A DNA stretch of 64,000 nt from contig NC_080726.1 of the NCBI RefSeq assembly GCF_019097595.1, forward strand, positions 16,839,705 through 16,903,704, given 5' to 3'. Positions 12,218 to 26,028 of this stretch are shown in pieces. This DNA comes from Hemibagrus wyckioides. Its lineage: Eukaryota; Chordata; Actinopteri; Siluriformes; Bagridae. The notes beneath the pieces were generated by a model. The model ran no database searches and was not told where the DNA came from. It was given only the letters and a program-made list of their open reading frames with translations. The first letter of the stretch is position 1. The number at the start of each line of letters is the position of its first letter. The translations under genes were made by a program, and so were the position numbers.

Positions 12218-12355
12218 ATGCAGCCAGAAGCCATGCCTCCATCATTAGGACTAACAGACACAGAAGCCACACCTCCTTCTTTTAGATTAACAGACACAGA
12301 AGCCACGCCTCCTCCAGCAAGACTGACAGACACAGAAGGCGTTGATGTGCCGTAA
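12218..12355 (+). repeat. 36-bp minisatellite, three copies, within a 45-codon open frame
   Basis: Three tandem 36-bp units (12226-12261, 12262-12297, 12298-12333), each starting AGAAGCCA and ending ACAGACAC, with the start of a fourth. Because 36 is twelve codons, an ATG at 12218 opens a frame reading MQPEAMPPSLGLTDT and then two EATPP..LTDT repeats, ending at TAA 12353-12355. No splice or expression signal is visible and no family is recognised, so a non-coding minisatellite is the default reading. Confidence 0.85.
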
Positions 12356-13122
12356 AGCAAAAGTTGCTTTGAAGAAAATATACAGAGCGAGTGTGTGAAT
12401 AATCTTAGCGCTAAGTGACATCTTACTGATCAGTTCTCACTGAAAGCATTTCTGAAGTGTTTTCACTCATCTGTATTCAGCAGGTTGAAGCAATCACAGA
12501 GTGCTGGATGCTTTAGATGTTTTTTATTGAATTGCTACGGTTCACATCACCTACATTCTTCAGTGGGAGTCTATTAGGAGAATAAAGAAGGGAGTGTTCA
12601 CTTCTGCAGCATGAGAATGACCAGTGTAAAGACACCCACAGCACTCTGCCCTGTCCTGCCACACTGTCCCGATTTCCTCTAAAGAGATCCACTATACATC
12701 TGTTCAGGAGTTTTATTATAGAGAAGGCATTTTATTAAAACACCATCCTGAGAAATGAACACTTGAAACTGACTCACTGATATATTTAGGAAGTGTTTTT
12801 ATTAGTTTATCTTCCACGATTTTTAACAGACTACTGTTTCAATATGCGGTTGGAGAGAACAAGAACATCTCCACCCTGCAGAAGATGTTAAGTTCTGGAC
12901 GTGATAATGGAATAAAGATTTGTATAAAGATTTATTGCTTATTTCAGAGGTATTTGGAACAATGTTGTTCTGAAGCCCTTAATAAATCCCATGGAGAAAA
13001 TATACATGTAAAAAACCTGTCCACCAACCAGTCAGAGCTCACATGAAGACTGCTAGATGCAGAACAACATCAAGCGAGTAGGCGATCACCTGAATTCAGA
13101 CAGGGCTTCTATCACCAGTGTG

Positions 13123-13153
<31 letters not shown>

Positions 13154-14439
13154 CTGCTTTGTCTTGATTATTCCTCTTAACATGTTCTCATCTGTATTCA
13201 GCTAATCTTGATGGCTTGTGGTCTCTGTAAGAGGTTATACTGTGTGAGCAGTAGCTCTGAGTAAATGACTTCCTGGGGTCTCCTTGGATTGAAGCTGTCT
13301 GTATGCAGTCTTCTGTAACTCATTTGCCCATTTGCAAAAGGGAAAAATAAACAGCAGATTTCTGCTGCACTAAACCTCTCACTCACATGAGGATTTCTCT
13401 TCTGAGATCTTAATGAACCATCAGCAAACCCCTTTAGGGAGCTGGAGCTGGACTTCAGAGACAAACTCCATGGGGATTGTGGACCAGCGTGGATATTCAA
13501 CTACATCATCACTCAGCTGCTCACACACAAGCTAGCTTTTATCATGTGGAGGCAGGGGTGTGGCCAAGCGCCGGTTTGTGAATGGAGGGTGGATTTGGAA
13601 GATGAAGATGTGCAGGATTCCTCTAACACGTGTGTTGTGTTTCAGTGAGAGGCAGCAGGATAAAGTGTGGAGAAATGAGTACTGTGTGAGAGAGAGAGCT
13701 GAGCAGCTGTGTCTCTGTGTGTGAGCCTTCCCAAGCCTGCATCCCACCTCCGCATGTCCAAACCACCCCATGAAGTGTCACACTGTTGCTGAAACCTGGG
13801 AAAGTGAGAATGATGTGCCATCATGGAGTCCTTACTACCTGAAGAAATCATTAATAATCATCACCCTCACCAGAGGAGCAGCTTTACACGGCTGCATGCA
13901 GCAGTAGGCACTTTTAAGATCAAGAGTAAGGAAACATCACAGATGAACATACCTCAGATGCCTCCACTTACAGTTAGAGGGAGACGTTCTGGTCCGACAG
14001 CCTTAGCGTGATGCTTGAGGTCAATACACATGCAAATTCCTTCACCTTGTAATTACACTGATGGGAAATCCACTCAGACCAATCAATCTACTCAGTGATT
14101 CCATTAGTTTCCAGTGTCCTGGTTGATGGTAAACAACAAAGCTTTTTATTGCACTGCTTTCACTCCTGCACACTGACCTCCATTTATCTTTCATACACAT
14201 AACACTAACCTCACCAATCATTCAGTAGTGCTGATCACATCACTGATAAGAGTTTACAATGATTTCATTGTTATTTAATATTAGAAATATTTAACTATTT
14301 CCAGTGCAATAATCCACTTCAGATTTATACAAATAATGTCTCCTAGGCTGTATTAATAAACACGATAAAATTAATAATACAAAAAATTAACTGTGTATTC
14401 ATAAGCATTTAAAAGCATTTGTTGTTTTGTAAAGCTCTA
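12356..14439. other. non-coding stretch with a short (TTTA)n tract
   Basis: A TTTA tetranucleotide run occupies about 13122-13154. A 100-codon antisense open frame (13198-13500) has no recognised relatives. Nothing else identified. Confidence 0.5.
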
Positions 14440-14860
14440 AGATGTCTAGGGTTAGATCGAACTGTGTTTTTGCAGTGTTGTGGTTTAATTTTGGTTTGTT
14501 CATCTGACCAAATCATCTTCAGTTCCTCTAGGCTTCCTCTGATGGACTCACAATTTTAAAATCCTCCATAAATGTTTAATGGCTACAAATCAGCATACTG
14601 GGTAGACCATGTGAGGATGTCTTGAGTTATTGGATCGTTGGCTTGTCTTGTTGTAACGTCCATCTTCTCCTGAGAGATTCAAGGCTGGACTCTGACATGT
14701 CCTTTCTTGTTTCCTCTGATTGGGTGTAACGGCTAATACACTTCCGCTCGCACAGAAGCAGCACAGTACCATGATGCTCTCCGCCTCCTAGCTCACAGTG
14801 GGTATGAGGATCTCAGGATCAAACACAAAACCGCTTTTCTTCAAACACAGCAAGCTGAAT
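14440..14860 (-). mobile_element. decayed Tc1-like transposon, antisense
   Basis: Read on the + strand, phrases typical of an antisense Tc1 transposase appear in the expected order: 'TTTGTTCATCTGACCAAATC' near 14500, 'GGATCGTTGGCTTGTCTTGT' near 14632, then 'GTACCATGATGCTCTCCGCC' with 'CACAGTGGGTATGAGG' near 14766-14810. The last corresponds to the glycine-rich block before the second catalytic aspartate. Stops in all frames show it is long dead. The assignment is from recalled family sequence. Confidence 0.55.
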
Positions 14861-16193
14861 GATTGCCAAAGCGTTCTATTTTTGTTTTTGTCTGAATAGA
14901 GAGTGTGATTTGTTTAAATGCTTTTAGACACGCATCTCTGTGCTTGTTTTTTAGCTTCTTTTTTAGGAGTATGCGTGGGGTGGAAGAAACATGGAGAGAT
15001 AGTTTCAGCACAGTTCATTGCTCATTGTTCTCTGTGCAGAAGAGAATGAGGATTTTCAGCAGCATGTGTATCTAAAGTGATTTATTTTTCTGTCATCTTT
15101 ACATGTAGGGCTGTATTTTTAATACAGTGCCTGAATTTTTTTCCCTTTCAGTTTAGTTCTTTATGCTTGTATTTATTAATACATGCTTTTTTTATTAATT
15201 ATGTAAGTGAATATTTTTTCAACATTTTTACAAGGTTAAAAGAGATTATGTTTGTGAATTTGAAGTGAATATATGCACTGGATGTTTAGTAAATAACAGC
15301 GGTTCGCATGGAGCTGAAATACACACGGCTTTATTCAGAGTCTGAGACTTAAATTCAAATATTTACACAGGGAAATTTACACATATTCAGAAACGTGTTA
15401 TTTACCTGTTTATGGTGATTCTTTCAAAATATGCAAATCACCTGTGTGTAATTCATGCCTCTTGAATCTATCGAACACACTGCAGTAGATTCGAGCAGCC
15501 TATCAGTGAGAGACGTGTCAGGTGATCCCACAGCAAACACCCGAGAGTTTACAGCTCTGGGGATAATATTTCATTCAGGCTACTTCAGTGATTCATCCCC
15601 AACACCACATCATCAGCAGTCCTGTGTTACAGATTCAGTCATGGGTGTAATGAACGTGAACGTGGTGGATTATTTACTCTATCATCCCCCCCCCCCAATT
15701 GCATTTGGAGAAGAAAGTATAAACAGCTAAGCCTACACAGTTTATAGAAAATGACAGACAGCAGAACTGTTCAGAACATTATGGACTAAAAACATATATA
15801 AATCGCTAATGCAGCTCCATATCCACGGTAACTGTAAGTGTGTGTGTGTGTGTGTTGCCACAATATTATATCCCAGTGATAAGACACTGTGATATAATTT
15901 ATTGGTTTTCACGCTGTCAATGTGTGTTTTCTATTATTTAATCTCACTTCAAGCCGAAGTTGAGAATTCTTAACACCTCAACAATTCCTACATGAAATCT
16001 TCAAAGTCCTTTAACATGGGCTCAGATTCCTGTAGGGCTTTTTGTAGAGATAAAGAGGCAATCATCTGCTCAAACTATTTCACTGCAAATTAAATATTAA
16101 ATATTAAACATTAAATATTTATTGAAACATTGTCTCTGCTTATCTGGCAATAATGATCCTTAACCAAACAGATAGGATGCTAAGATCCTCAGA

Positions 16194-16195
<2 letters not shown>
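14861..16195. other. non-coding stretch with poly(C) and short (GT)n
   Basis: Contains an 11-C run at 15686-15696 and a short GT array near 15838-15854. No gene recognised. Confidence 0.55.

Positions 16196-16228
<33 letters not shown>
16196..16228. repeat. (CT)n microsatellite
   Basis: Uninterrupted CT dinucleotide array. Confidence 0.95.
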
Positions 16229-16230
<2 letters not shown>

Positions 16231-16856
16231 TCACCTATTTTCACACAGAAAGCTCATGCATGTGCAAAAAAGAGAAGGGAGCAAATTACTACTTACATTA
16301 GCATAGACATGTAGAGATTTTCTTCCTTTTTTATGGCTCTGCACATGTGCATTAAAGAAATACATCATGTGTTCTTCTAACTTCTATATTAGCATTAACA
16401 TTAGCTTTTGGGTTTTTTAAATTCACCCCTTTAAGTTCAATATTGTGAAAAGTCTGCAGTATTTGCATTAGGGTAATCTGTCTTCTGTCAACATGCTGAA
16501 ATATGGAGGAGGGAGACGAGTGAAAAACTGCCTTCTCTCCAACCTTGGGGCTTTATGAGTAGTTGATAATGCATTATGGTCCTGCTAATGCTCTGTCTGT
16601 GCTACAGCCCTTTGTCAATAACAAGATTCTGAAGTTTGTAATTATGTACTTGAGCACTTTTGCTCAGTACAACAAGAACATATCTGTCACATGAAGGCTA
16701 TTTTGATATGATATTACCTGAGCATGGTGTTGTTTGAGGGATGTTTTATATCCTCTAAGGATGTGCTAAGGAGCACTCACCCCTCAGAGATGCTCTATCC
16801 ACCTGCACACCACACTGAATTTTTTTGTTATTCTTTTTTTTTCTATAATTAATGAC
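16229..16856. other. non-coding stretch, no feature recognised
   Basis: Nothing identified. Confidence 0.5.
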
Positions 16857-17064
16857 AGATTCTTATCTCCAGGTTATGTCCCTTACATATTCACTGACCA
16901 CAGTCTTGGCTTGAAGTACAAATACATGGTCCCACACTGGTTTCATTGTGGCAGATACACCAGCTACACAAAGCAGTGTGACGTCTCTGCTCAGGTCCAT
17001 CTGCCAGGGAGTAGGTCTGTCTTGTGGGCCTTGGTGGTCACACTGCCAATGCTGAAGCTCAGCT
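16857..17064 (+). repeat. dispersed repeat, copy A of a pair
   Basis: About 208 bp that closely match 18166-18392. Shared blocks include TTACATATTCACTGACCACA, CACACTGGTTTCATTGTGG, AGTGTGACGTCTCTGCTCAG and GGCCTTGGTGGTCACACTGC. Copy A lacks an internal stretch of about 22 bp that is present in copy B, and it diverges abruptly after AGCT at 17064. Confidence 0.9.
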
Positions 17065-17084
17065 GAGTTCAGAATGCAGGGTGA

Positions 17085-17200
17085 AACAAGGTTCAGGGCC
17101 TCACTCAAGGGCCCAACAGTGGCAGCATGGCTTGAACCCACAATCTTCTACTTCTACTTCTTCTTAGTAACCCAGAGCCTTTAACCACTGAGAACCCAGC
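17085..17200. mobile_element. fragment of a widespread teleost interspersed repeat
   Basis: The segment 'CTCAAGGGCCCAACAGTGGC', then 'GCTTGAACCCACAATCTTCT', then 'AGTAACCCAGAGCCTTTAAC..CTGAG' matches, from memory, one end of a very common fish interspersed repeat. The other end of that family (a TTACA..ATTTAT..GCCGAGCA-like start with a CAACTTACAAAT block) is seen near 45.5 kb. No complete element is present. Confidence 0.55.
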
Positions 17201-18165
17201 AGTTCATTTCAATTCAGTTCACAAAACTGCATTACAGACACCCAGATGTAGGGTTAGATGTGAAGGAAAAAAAAACCCTGCCCCTCCATCATGATGAAGG
17301 AAGAGTGATCATTATACAGCTGGAGAAGAGTAAAGACACAGAACTAACAGGCAGTCTTTCTGATTACTACAGAAAAAGGTACAAATTAACAATACAGGTG
17401 AGATTGTCCTCTGAAGCAAGGCCGTGATCTGGGCATAAACCTTTAGAGTTCTCCATACACACCTGACATTTACCTTACTCCTGGGTGACTGGATTGTAAG
17501 TGGTCATTGATGAAAACAGTTGTGAAAAGTTCAGGTGTGTGGTTCAGGTGTGAATGTGATTAGGGTCAAGTTCATCTCACGCTGTGATCTGATTCACTCA
17601 AAAGCACATTCAGAGGAGGTGTGAGGGACATGTGGCCACCTGACATCTTGTTAGCACACCACTCGATTAAAAGTTTGAAACAGTCTGTACAGGAGATATG
17701 ATGGAGAAACGATTCACAAGATATTTCTGTCAGAAGATGTGAATGTCTGTGGGTCTCAGCTGACCAGGACGCATGTTAATGTCAGGTGTAAGTGAGGTAG
17801 GTGTGGATCATCACAGCAGCAAAAGGTGAGTTATTAAACTACTCAATTTTCTCAGTCATGGTTCATATATCTAGGAGAAATTGAATACTTCACTCTTCAT
17901 CTTTCTCTCACAAATTTTCTACTATGTCTCCATATCCCCCCAAAAACTGCTCTCTAATGATATGCAGTATATGCTTTTATATCTGCTATATATGCGAAAT
18001 CTGCTATATACTGTATCTTCTGCTCTCTGTATTGGTGCAGCATAATGATGCGCTTGACCAGTTTGACAATTACCTTTTAACCACGATCATTCTGTTTCTA
18101 TCAGTTACATCTGTAATTTATTCTTCATTTTCTCTCCTTCTCCTTCTGTGAATTCTTATATTCTT
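17201..18165. other. non-coding stretch, no feature recognised
   Basis: Separates the two copies of the dispersed repeat. No coding signal seen. Confidence 0.5.
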
Positions 18166-18560
18166 AGATTCTTATACCCAGGTTATGTCACTTACATATT
18201 CACTGACCACAGTTTTGGCTTGAAGTGCAAATTAAAACTAAACCATTGTTGTACATGGTTCCACACTGGTTTCATTGTGGGAGATACACCAGCTACACAA
18301 AGCAGTGTGACGTCTCTGCTCAGTTCCATCTGCCAGGGAGTAGGTCTGTCTGTGGGCCTTGGTGGTCACACTGCCAATGCTGAAGCTCAGCTTCTCCGTG
18401 GAATCACAGATGGCACTCTACAGGCATTTACCCATGTCCACATAACTGATGTGGCCTTTGAAGTCAGCAGACCTCAATCCAGCAGAACGTCTCCAGGAGA
18501 TGTTGGCCTGATGAGTAACACAGTGCTTTCTCATGTGGCTATCCTCTGAGGGAACATCTT
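18166..18560 (+). mobile_element. dispersed repeat copy B, probably a decayed Tc1/mariner transposase
   Basis: The first 227 bp pair with 16857-17064. The part beyond the shared block, 18449-18493, reads in one frame MWPLKSADLNPAERL. This resembles the Tc1/mariner motif around the third catalytic residue ([14 protein letters not shown] in the intact copy at 54.1 kb). That points to a degraded Tc1/mariner origin for this copy and, by extension, for the shared repeat. The 133-codon open frame across it (18148-18549) is in another frame and is not a host gene. Confidence 0.5.
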
Positions 18561-21500
18561 TTGGTAGAATTATGCTCCTTTCATTCACTGGAGCTTTAGA
18601 AAGGTGTTGTGGCTGTGACAAGGTGCCTTTATCTTTTAGTTTGTGTAACTTTTGCCTTTTTAAATTCCAATTTATTAAAAAGAAGCTTTACAGACATCCA
18701 GCTCTGGACTCCTATCATGGACAGCAGAAAAGGAAAAAAGAGGGACGTCGTTCTGTGGGTTAGACAGAATAGTGGGATTTTTGTATTAAGTTCATAACTA
18801 TTAACTGTTTAACTGTAATAATGATGAACTTAAACATACAGGATGTGAAGAATTTCAATATGAACACAGTGTAATGTAGTTTCACTGCAGCATCAGTTTC
18901 TTTGGACATCATCAAGGTAAGGTTTTTTATCGCATTAGTCACAATTTGGGGCAATTTAGAGAAGTCAGGGCATCAAACAGACATGGGTAGGATGTGCAAA
19001 ATTCAGCACACATGGTAAAGCGAGCCCAGGCTCAACCCAGGGACCCTGACGCTGTGAGGCGGTGAGAAGTGTGGGGCTGTGGGTGTGCTGGAAATGATGG
19101 AAATGTTAGATGAGTATGAGCAGGCAAACTACCAGGGCACAAACATCATCACCTATACAAATTTATTAGAATATCACACTGTGCTGCAAAACACATAACA
19201 CACAACTGCTATATACTCAAAAATAGTTCTGTGTGTAAAAAAGCAGCTGAAAGTCTTCACATGAGACACAACCCGTGGCCAGTTCCTTCCTCTTTGTGTT
19301 TTGCGAAGAGAGTGTAGAAGCTGCTGTTTATGTTTCAGGACAATAGCTTGCTGCTGACTCTGTGAACTGCCTGCTGAGCCCAAATTGGATGGAAGCCATG
19401 TTTTTGAAGTGACTAACGATATTACATTAAAAGTTCCAGTGGAGCTCATGCTGCAGATCAGTAATACGAGCAGTGGTCAGGGTGGAGATCTGCTGCATTT
19501 CAGTGACAGCTCAGTGAGACATTTCCTTTATGATCATTTCTAGTTATCTGTCTGCATTAGGTAAGATCAGAGCTCAGCGACTCGGGAACCTTCACTCACA
19601 CAATCAAAAATAATACGTTATTACGCAAGCCGCACCGTCTGCTGGACTAATTCTGAGATGAAAGATGCGCGCTGGCTCACTCTGCTGTAACCGCAATGCC
19701 GTAGCTGTTCAGGGATCCAGAATGTGTCGTTTTTGTCAAATAATTTCAATCTGCATGCAGTTGCTTCAAAGGAAATGGTTAAACTCCATTTGCCTAATGG
19801 CAGAAAATGAATGTGTGGGACTGATGATTTAGAGAAAAGGCAGTGGAGGCTGAGGGGATAGAGATCAGGCTGTGACCTCCAGCTCAAATCTCATTAGAGT
19901 CTGATGCAGTAATAAAGCCATGAATTGCAGCAAGGTGCACAATTACTATTAAGAAAAAACCCTTTTACATTTTCATTGACTTTTAGGGGGAACAGTAATA
20001 TGTCAGGGTCTGGGTTATTTCATCATTTGACATGAAAATAAGGCCTGAATAAAATATTTGCAAAGCCTGTCATCATTAAGCAGATGTGATACCTTCAGTT
20101 TATTATGCATATAATACACTACGCTGTCATTTCCTCAATGATCTTTTATCCTGAGGCGAAGAATAGAGTGGAATAGAGTTTTGTATTAACTTCAGCTGCT
20201 TCATTTCAAATTCAAAGGGAAAATGTGACAGTGTGAAATGTAACATTGGTTACACTTCAAATTGACTTATGTGCATATTTTAAATATATATATATATATA
20301 TATATATATAATGAATTTACTATCTAGTTATTCTGTAAAGATATTCTTTCATTGACATTGGTTCATGCTTTCTTACATTGCCGTTCACCTACCTGTTGAT
20401 AATTATGATTTCGTTCTCTTTTCATCTCTACATAAGGAGAGCCATGCAGCGTCACTTTAGTTCTTTAGTCCTGCTGTCTCACCTCCTCATCTGTAAACTT
20501 AGCTCACACAGATCAGCTTCAAAAGCTTCAGCATCATCTGACAGATCACTAGCTCTCCTGCTGTGCTGTGCTGCATTCTGGGCTGTACTGCACTGCATTC
20601 TGTGCCTCTGAGCAGTGTTTTCTGTCTCAGCTGCTTCTACTGTATGTTGGATTTCTCATTAATGCCATCAAACATCACTGGAAAATAGTAAGTGAGAGCA
20701 GAAGAGCTTATTTTAGGATCAAAACCTAAAACTGTCCCTGATGTGTGAGACGTACAGTATACACACTGTTCTCCTATCAGGTGCTCTTTTTCACTGTAAA
20801 GTCAGTGTGACAGACTGCCTCAAATTCAGTGCAGCACCAAACAGCACATTAGCACCAGAATCACTAGACACATCAGAAACATCTGAATAGAAAGATGTTT
20901 AATGTGTCTGAGGTGCAGGTTTTCTTTTAAAACTTACCACAATCACAGTTTGTGGTCCCTGAAGCCAACATTCACTTTATCTCAGGTCTCTGTACTCTCT
21001 CTAGGCATCCTGAAGTTCTAAAAGACCGGAATTTATAAAACACTGGTCTCATGCAGCCAAATAGTAACATTTTAAGAATTTAATCACCTGATTGTTTATG
21101 CTCCCGAACATCACTAAGTGCTAAGTGGACGCACAGAGGAATGATTTCACTATTCATCAGTCTGCACAAACAAATCCTAGATAAAACTACACATCACCAT
21201 GGTTACAAGCCTGTACACATCAGGCCTGAATGAGAGACATGATGAACAATGTGATGTGCAGATGTCAGATTGCTGGGGAGGGTGATGATGATGAGAGCAC
21301 TCAGCTCAGATCAACAGAGACATGATACACACTCTATATACATCCAGACAATAACACGGGACGAGATGGGTAGGAAAGGAAGTGAGTATGAAAGAAATAA
21401 AGAAATAAAGGCTCCTGCCTGCAAAATGAATTAATAATCCATGATCTAAATAAAACCATCTTGTGGACTGCAATTGAAAAATGTATCATCGAATAAAAAG

Positions 21501-22942
21501 AGTCTCTATGATTCCACTAGGGGGCAAAATAGAGCAATAACTCATTGGGGTAACAATAGCTATAAAACTGCATCCAGAGGAGCTAAAAGTTGTTTTATGT
21601 TGATTAAATCCTTTCAGATAGTGACTCTACAGAATGTGGTATTTATGTTATACTTGATGATGCTCAGAGAAGATCAGCCAGCTCTTTTGCTCCATCATAT
21701 TGTTGATTAGATCTCTTACAGGAGAGACAATAAGCACCTCCTGCAGTGATGCTAACAAAATGCTTCTTTAGCTCCTGTGATGTTATAAATTTCTACATGG
21801 AACAGTTGGAATGGCTGTATGCACGAGTGACTCTCTCGAGTAATTCTCTCCTGATCTGCAGCTGGTTGGTGCTTGTGCTGTCTGCAGGAGACGAGTGTAA
21901 ACAGGAGAGCTGTCTCAGGATCATCGGGAGCGGTGGAGTTTAATTTCCATCACTTTTTTATTTCTGGGATCATAAGTGAAGACGTAATAGAGGATTTTTC
22001 GAGATCAGTGTATCAGTTCTCTCAGCAGGTCTCATGAGCTCTGATCTTCTCAGGGAATCTACATTGGTAGAAATTTGGAGGATAAGCTGTGGATGGAGTC
22101 TGTGCAGTGTGGGGAGGAGTCTGTTGTGTTGGATGCTGGATTTCAGAGTAGACATCCACTCTGAAATAAATACTAGGTGTTTTTGTAATAAATTTGCAGT
22201 GTATTGATGTGTTTTAAAGGTAATATGGTCGATCAGCTTGTATTTTCAGAATGTCTCTTTTAAATAAATGCTGAAAAATGATCATATTTATTTTAATGAG
22301 GATTTTTTTGGCCATGTCTTTGTGTGTTTAACAAAATGAGTCTACCCCCAGAGTTTACACACAATGGTGTGAAAATAAAATACAAATAAATAAATAATAA
22401 ATAAACAAATGCCCCGTCATGAGAGGGTCAGAGGAGAATGGACAGATTTATAACTGCAGAGAGCAGGTGGATGGATTACAACAGCAACAGCAGATCGAGA
22501 TTAGCAATCAGACTGAAAGAAACTGGACAAATGAAGGCTGGAAGACGTCACCTGCTTGTTCTTTCCAGGTTCAGTGTGTGAGCTGAAGATGTTCTATAGA
22601 TTTTTACTGTAGACCTGTTTCAGCTCAATAGCAGGTAGAAAACTAAACACTTTCTCACCTGATGGGAGCTAAAAATCATTGTAGACATGTATGTATGTAT
22701 TTTATACGTAAATGTGATCTGTGATGTGCAGCTGCTCCACTGTCTGATCTGCTGTTAAACACAACACAGCAACACTTTCTGGCCAATCAGACTTCATCAT
22801 TATTAAAACAAAAAAACAGACAGTTATAGAACGTAAGGATCCGGGAGTACTGCTCAGTATCATGACATTATACTTCCTAATAATACATAAATACATACAC
22901 TTCTTATGATACTCAAAGCACTTCACTGCCCCCTGTTGGTTA
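18561..22942. other. 4.4-kb non-coding stretch
   Basis: Contains an (AT)n array at 20284-20311 and scattered short A/T-rich runs. Open frames are short and unremarkable. No gene, RNA or mobile element recognised. Confidence 0.5.
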
Positions 22943-22992
<50 letters not shown>

Positions 22993-23168
22993 CTGTAAGC
23001 ACAGGAAGTGAAATGAAGACGACACTGTGGACGTCACTGTGGGATAAAGTGCAGCTTTTAGTTCCTTTAGAATGCTGACAGAGAAATTTCACCTCTCATA
23101 TTATCTCTATCTGTTTCTCCTATAATATACAACACACACACGCACACACACACACACGCACACACACA
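22943..23168. repeat. two (CA)n microsatellites
   Basis: A CA array at 22944-22990 and a second, interrupted CA/CGCA array at 23131-23168, separated by unique sequence. Confidence 0.95.
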
Positions 23169-25724
23169 ATGTACACACACATAAAACACACACACAAACT
23201 GCACACATACATGCAGACAGCTTCCCAGAATGCACTACAGGCCTACAGACATGGCTTCCTTGCATCACACCTCCCTGAATACAGTGAAGCTCACTGATTA
23301 CAAAGCATAAGAGTAATGAGACTCACCTGTTCCCATCACCTGCATGCAACACAGATTGCAGTGCTGGTGATCTCTGAGCTGTGGACTCGTATCATGTGAC
23401 CAACAGAAGTGACCTCTTCAGAAAAGAAATCTGGAGAAAGCCCTGACGATAGTGCTGTCACTCCATTCTGTTTAATATGACACAAGTTTAAAGCAATATG
23501 AAATAAAGATAAACAGAGAAGCCGTCTGGTTTGTGGTGCTGCTGCGTAGAGGGAGAGATGGTTTGTAAATATTTGTAAAATGATTCTCTAATTGCTTCAA
23601 GGGTCTCTGAAATATTTACTGGAAATATTTAGGGTGAAGCCACAGCTTTTGCTTTTCTAGATGCTTTCGTCACCATAGCAACAACAGTACAAGGATGTCG
23701 GAGTCCATGTGTGAGTAAAAACCCTTCGCCTCAGTGCCTGACATATCTGGTCACTTACCATATTCATGGCAGCCATACATCCTGAAAGTGTTGAGTGAGT
23801 GACTAAGTGTTTGTGCGTATGATCAGAGGTAAACACATACTCACTAAATTCACCTTGGTGTTTTCACAAAAAAAAAAAAACACTGTGGGATTAATATAAA
23901 GGTGTGACTGGGGATTATTCTGTCTGCTGGATCACGTCTGAAAGAGGAAGGGGGTGTGGATTTGTCCTAAATTACAGTCATCTGGTAAATGCCATGCGTC
24001 CAGTTCACACAGTTGTAGTTCTCAAATATGACCGCATACATAATGTAGGCTAAGCGCAATGGGCGTTGATGATGTCACATTATCAGAAGTGAGCCGTAGA
24101 CAGGGATGAGTTCTCACAAAAACATCCTCACGCTTTGAAAAAAAAACACAGAGATGGGAAATCTTATTTCGTAATTCGTAATTTTTTTTTAACTGATACA
24201 CACTGCAGTGTTTCCTGGCACTGAGCACTTTAGGTGATAAGGGCATAAAATAACCACACACACACACACACACAAACGCAACTTACAGAAGTTTTCTTAT
24301 GTCTTCATTTATATAACATCCAGTCCAGTGGAATTGGTCTTGCTTATTAGAGAGAGAGAGTGTGTGTGTTTTATTAGGTTGATCTCAGAGAGCCAGATGT
24401 GGAATCTTCTAGATGGACAGCATTTATGTGTTGAATTTATTACAGTTCCCCGTCTCCTTCATGAATGACACGATATTTTAACTAAAGTAAAAGTGCTGTG
24501 GAATTTTTAAGTCTATTATCAGCCAAACAAATGACACTAAACCCTAGATTAATTCTAAATATGGGAAGTAAAACACTGGGCTTTTGTGTTGTGCAGCCTA
24601 ACGTAGACACAGCAACAGACATTCGAGGAACTGAGAAAGGAAATTCCCTGGCAACGCAGTTGAGTTCAGAAACACTCTCCACTTCTTCTGTGATGTTACT
24701 GATGCAAACACTAACACCTTGAATTACATTACAGCAATTTTTCTCTTTTTTTTTTTGGAGACAAACACCCTTCCCACCTTTTTTTGTTTGACTCTTTCTG
24801 GGTTTTTTTTTTCTCTCTGCATATTACTAAAATGTCTTCACTGTACACACTGAGTCAGATTACAGCATGTGGTCAGAACATCTGGTCAGCAGTAAAATGA
24901 GTGAAAGGGACATTTTTGGAACATTAAATATACAGTGTGGAATGGGATTAACAGGAATTATTCTGGTCCGTGGATTTACAGATACACATGTGAACTCTCT
25001 GCCCTGTCCACCAGAGAGCACCACACATCCCCTACAAGCCTCTGCGCTCGAGCTGATCAACACTGATGTCGCTTTGTATTGTTGAGACGGTGGAATTTAC
25101 TGTAATGTTATATCACTGATGAGTTTAATGTCCATTTAACATCCCTGTGATAAGAGACAGAGTTTCTCCACACATTAAATCTTCCTCACGCATGAGGACA
25201 GTGGAGATCTCTCTAACTCCTGCCTGAAGATGCTTCCTGTTTTATAACCCCACATATCACCAGCTTTTGAAAACTCATCCACTGATTCATATTGGTCTTG
25301 ACTCAGATCAGCCCGGGTTCCAGCTGCCGGGAAGCTTGTTGTGTTAAGTAATGTGTGGATGAGTCACTGCCTCATGAGAATGTGTACATTCCTCCAAACG
25401 TATATGGAGAAAGATACAGCTGAACATCATAATCTTGTAAATGGGGTAAAGAGAAGAGGAATCACACGTTCCAACGACGCAGGTTTGAACTCATAAGCTT
25501 CTGAGTCTGAAACACATGATAAATAGCGAAGATGTACACACTCAGCTGTGTTCCTGCTTCTCCTCCTTTACCGTAATGCAGCGTCATTTTACAATCGAGA
25601 TGATTATGCCATGTGGTTTTCACATGCCTCTGTTGGAGTCTGATTTGTTGTGGTTAGCTGTTCATCATCTCATCTATATTCCTGTGTTTTACAGTGTGTT
25701 AATGTCTACACAGATTGAGAATTT
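23169..25724. other. 2.6-kb non-coding stretch
   Basis: Short CA (24254-24273) and GA/GT (24350-24370) runs only. Nothing else recognised. Confidence 0.5.
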
Positions 25725-25743
25725 ACACACACACACACAGAGA

Positions 25744-25781
<38 letters not shown>
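25725..25781. repeat. compound (CA)n-(GA)n microsatellite
   Basis: CA units at 25725-25739 followed by GA units to 25781. Confidence 0.95.
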
Positions 25782-25783
<2 letters not shown>

Positions 25784-25931
25784 AACAACCTGATGGAAGA
25801 CACATCCACATAATAAACAAGACTACTGACAGATCTGCAGCTTAATGTATATGTTTTTAGAGAATATTAAGGCAGATAAGAAATAAATGTTCAAGCCACA
25901 GACTTCACATCAACAGTTTTTAGAACCATTT

Positions 25932-26028
<97 letters not shown>
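25932..26028. repeat. (TAGA)n microsatellite
   Basis: A 97-bp uninterrupted TAGA tetranucleotide array, the second GATA-type array of the window. Confidence 0.97.
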
